A DNA stretch of 33,508 nucleotides. It comes from a virus. The notes under the pieces are model-generated. The model made no database searches, was not told the origin of the DNA, and was given only the letters and a program-made list of their open reading frames with translations. Made by a program: the position numbers and the translations under genes. Positions 31,743 through 33,508 of the stretch are shown in pieces (within the stretch, counting starts at the first letter, position 1; each line of letters starts with the position of its first letter). The stretch is from the IMG/VR virus record IMGVR_UViG_3300046713_000034, positions 1 through 33,508 of that record; one strand, given 5' to 3'.

Positions 31743-32981
31743 TCAGGACGCCGCGCCCACGTACAGGGAAATAGCCCCGGTACGGTCGACCAGCGTTCCG
31801 TCACCACGCAGGATGGCCCTGAACGTCACAAGGTCGGTGCCGAAAGCGAAGTCGTCGGACCGCTCGAAACGGACCCCTCCGACCAGCCGCACGAAATACT
31901 GCGAGAAGTCACCGAAAGCGATGCACTTCGCGGACAGCGCCTGCGCCGGCATGAACGGGTCAGCGACCAGCGGCTTACCCAGCAGAAGGTCAGGGGAACC
32001 CAGAACAGCGGAAGGCTCCCAGATCGGGCGGCCCACCGTGTCCGTGATCTTCCTGAACCCGCCGATGGTCTTGTCAGCCGCCAACCAATAGCAGGAGCGG
32101 GACTGCCTGTACGGGGCGATAACCGAGTACTCCAAGTCCACGAGGTTCGCGTACGAAGGAGCACCGGAAACACCGGTCGTAGCGCCCGTAACACCAGTCG
32201 TCGCACCGGCGATAAGACCGCCGGAAATGTTGTTCGTCTGGTTGATCAGAGCGGAACCGAAAGCGTTCCCCAGGGCCCGGCCGGCCTGCATCGCGAGGTA
32301 CCCCAGAAGGTCCACCGCGGTGTCGTCGATAAGCTCCCGAGCGACCTGAATGAGGACACCGAACTTCACCGCGTTCAGCGTCTGCATGGAGAACGCCGGG
32401 TCAGAAGCGGAAATCGCGCCGCCCTGAGCCGCTGACGTACCAGTCGAGTGACCGGTCGTCTTCGGCACCTGGAGCGTCTCGCCACCGCCCGTGTTCAGGA
32501 CGGTAGGCCCGCACTGCATCAAACCGCTCACCTCGATAAGGTGAGCTATCAGCTGGTCGTAGAAGTCCGTCGGCACGATCGTCGACGGCGTACCCGTGGT
32601 CAGCAGGGTACGGTAGTTAATCGGACCGGAAGCCTGACGCCGGATTTCCATTGCCCGGCCAGCGCCATCCTCGCCCCTGGCCCACTTGCGGATCTCCGTG
32701 TCCATGTTCCGCTGTGCAGTCGGGGCACCCTCACCCTGACGCGGACGACCCTCCAGGTCGTTGAACGCGTCGTCGGCCTGCTTGGCGCGCTTCTCCGTGT
32801 CCAGCACGGCACCGATACGCTCGTCCAGCGTGCGCATCTCGTCCTGCATCGCGTCCCAGCGACCCTGCTCCTCCGGGGTGAAACTACGGTTTTCCCCGGC
32901 GGCGTCCTCAGCGATCTTCTTCGCGTCGTTCCAGACGCCTAGACGCCTGTCACGGAGCCGCTTAGCGGTCTCACTAGCCAT
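31743..32981 (-). CDS. HK97-fold major capsid protein
   Basis: I start at ATG 32981, where GGGAAGG lies about eight bases upstream, rather than at 33035, which has no ribosome site. The 412-residue product has an N-terminal coiled-coil region of about 80 residues (ETAKRLRDRRLGVWNDAKK, then WDAMQDEMRTLDERI) like the delta domain that scaffolds HK97-type shells, then a fold of about 300 residues with TPSTIVPTDFYDQLIAHLIE, VPKTTGHSTGTSAAQG and DFSQYFVRLVGGVRFERSDD near the C-terminus. Those segments are typical of HK97/phage_capsid proteins. The delta domain is usually cut off by the phage protease after assembly. This is the anchor gene of the head block. Confidence 0.95.
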   Translation of the reverse strand: MASETAKRLRDRRLGVWNDAKKIAEDAAGENRSFTPEEQGRWDAMQDEMRTLDERIGAVLDTEKRAKQADDAFNDLEGRPRQGEGAPTAQRNMDTEIRKWARGEDGAGRAMEIRRQASGPINYRTLLTTGTPSTIVPTDFYDQLIAHLIEVSGLMQCGPTVLNTGGGETLQVPKTTGHSTGTSAAQGGAISASDPAFSMQTLNAVKFGVLIQVARELIDDTAVDLLGYLAMQAGRALGNAFGSALINQTNNISGGLIAGATTGVTGATTGVSGAPSYANLVDLEYSVIAPYRQSRSCYWLAADKTIGGFRKITDTVGRPIWEPSAVLGSPDLLLGKPLVADPFMPAQALSAKCIAFGDFSQYFVRLVGGVRFERSDDFAFGTDLVTFRAILRGDGTLVDRTGAISLYVGAAS

Positions 32982-33151
32982 TTCCTGGCCCTTCCCTTGT
33001 ACGGACAGATCTGTTAGAACCTGCTCCGTCCGCACCCGAGGAGGGTGGCTACGGCCGAGGTAACGATATTCAGTTGTGCACCGGTCTAGCCTGGCGTCTT
33101 ATTATCCGCGCCCGGCCCGCAGGAACCCGGTAGTCACAGCCCTGCGGTTTC
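32982..33151 (-). promoter_or_regulatory. 170-base leader before the capsid gene
   Basis: This is the longest gene-free stretch in the window. It holds a perfect 10-bp palindrome ACAGATCTGT (33005-33014) 24 bases before the capsid start and a 5-bp hairpin, CACCC/GGGTG, at 33033-33047. An AT-rich GATAAT-like box lies at 33101-33106, but I see no matching -35 element at a good distance. It may hold a late promoter or an mRNA leader; the elements are weak evidence. Confidence 0.35.
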
Positions 33152-33235
33152 TCACGTCCTGCCGCACATCGGGCACCTGCCCGCTGGCGGGTAACACTGA
33201 AGGTGCCCGCAGTTCGGGCACCGCCAGCCGCGCAT
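33152..33235 (-). CDS. 27-residue zinc-ribbon peptide
   Basis: ATG 33235 follows one base after the preceding stop. The product MRGWRCPNCGHLQC... has C6/C9 and C21/C24 (CPMCG) spaced as a four-Cys ribbon, filling almost the whole peptide. It is one of four tiny ribbon proteins in the window. Its place just before the capsid gene suggests a head or packaging role; no function is known. Confidence 0.65.
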   Translation of the reverse strand: MRGWRCPNCGHLQCYPPAGRCPMCGRT

Positions 33236-33236
33236 C

Positions 33237-33508
33237 TCAGTCAGTGTCAGCGTACGGGTCGCTCTGGTTGTCCAGCAGGTCCAGCATCGCGAGCGCCCCC
33301 GTGAGGGTCTTCTTCCGCTCCTTGGCTTTCTTCTCCTGACGCGGGCCCGCATTGTCGGTCCGCTTGAAGAATTCCATCGCCCGGTTTTCCACCAGCCGCT
33401 CACGAACCTCGGACGGTTCGGCCTGCGCCCACGAAGCCAGCGAACGGACCGCGCCGTCAATCGACCGGGCCGCCGCTGTAGCATCCGGGTAAGCCGGGTC
33501 CAGCACCG
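33237..33508 (-). CDS. C-terminal part of a head-region protein, possibly protease or scaffold; 5' end beyond window
   Basis: The frame enters from the right edge and stops at 33237-33239; about 89 residues are visible. They are charged and helical: AVRSLASWAQAEPSEVRERL, RAMEFFKRTDNAGPRQEKKAKERKK and a short acidic end (NQSDPYADTD). In siphophages the gene just before the major capsid is often the prohead protease or a scaffold, and the helical Lys/Glu-rich end would suit either. The GTG at the edge is probably internal. I cannot name the family from this part. Confidence 0.5.
   Translation of the reverse strand, partial: VLDPAYPDATAAARSIDGAVRSLASWAQAEPSEVRERLVENRAMEFFKRTDNAGPRQEKKAKERKKTLTGALAMLDLLDNQSDPYADTD

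Noticed and set aside
32982-33035. Earlier start of the capsid gene at 33035
   Set aside because: It adds 18 residues without a ribosome site, whereas ATG 32981 has GGGAAGG at proper distance and begins a typical delta-domain helix.
33080-33125. Promoter with GATAAT -10 box upstream of the capsid gene
   Set aside because: The only -35-like sequences are at wrong spacing (about 15 or 26 bases), so I did not call a promoter; listed only as a leader region.

Overview
The window is a stretch of the late (virion structure and assembly) region of a tailed actinobacterial phage or prophage. The DNA is strongly GC-rich. GTG starts are common and there are clear GGAGG-type ribosome sites. Every convincing gene lies on the minus strand, so the region reads right to left. 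Several protein families (tail chaperone, distal tail protein, 106-residue CPNC protein, HK97-type capsid, tape measure with cell-wall hydrolase domains) are of the kind seen in Streptomyces-type siphophages. No integrase, replication gene, tRNA, CRISPR or plus-strand gene is supported.

In transcription order: (1) about 33.5-31.0 kb is the head block, with the end of an unknown protein that may be the protease or scaffold, a 27-residue zinc ribbon, the HK97-fold major capsid protein, an acidic protein with a small C-terminal helical domain, and a double zinc-ribbon protein. (2) 30.9-29.4 kb holds five short low-complexity Gly/Ser/Thr/Pro-rich proteins. (3) 29.35-21.3 kb is a sugar and methyl-transfer island: a zinc ribbon, an SDR epimerase/dehydratase, a TylCIII/NovU-like C-methyltransferase, an RmlC-like cupin, four GT-A-like glycosyltransferases, two small SAM methyltransferases, a GT-B (GT4) glycosyltransferase and small partners. 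(4) 21.2-11.7 kb is a block of surface proteins (two pectate-lyase-fold spikes, two beta-rich proteins, and a 1055-residue protein with at least 23 mosaic 17-residue repeats), interrupted by a glycosyltransferase-methyltransferase fusion. (5) 11.7-0 kb is the neck and tail block: connector, 18-residue basic peptide, tail terminator, a CgeB-like glycosyltransferase, major tail protein, frameshifted tail assembly chaperones, gp10-like protein, a 1960-residue tape measure carrying NlpC/P60 and transglycosylase domains, and a tail protein that runs off the left edge.

Most neighbouring genes overlap by 1, 4 or 8 bases at stop/start junctions, which points to one long translationally coupled operon. 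My reading is that the phage builds a modified sugar and attaches it to its own capsid, spike or tail proteins, with the glycan genes placed among the genes for their likely targets. The target, the sugar and the host are not shown by the sequence. The most unusual items are the size and placement of the glycan island, the mosaic repeat protein whose repeat recurs at the start of the distal tail protein, and the run of tiny zinc-ribbon proteins.
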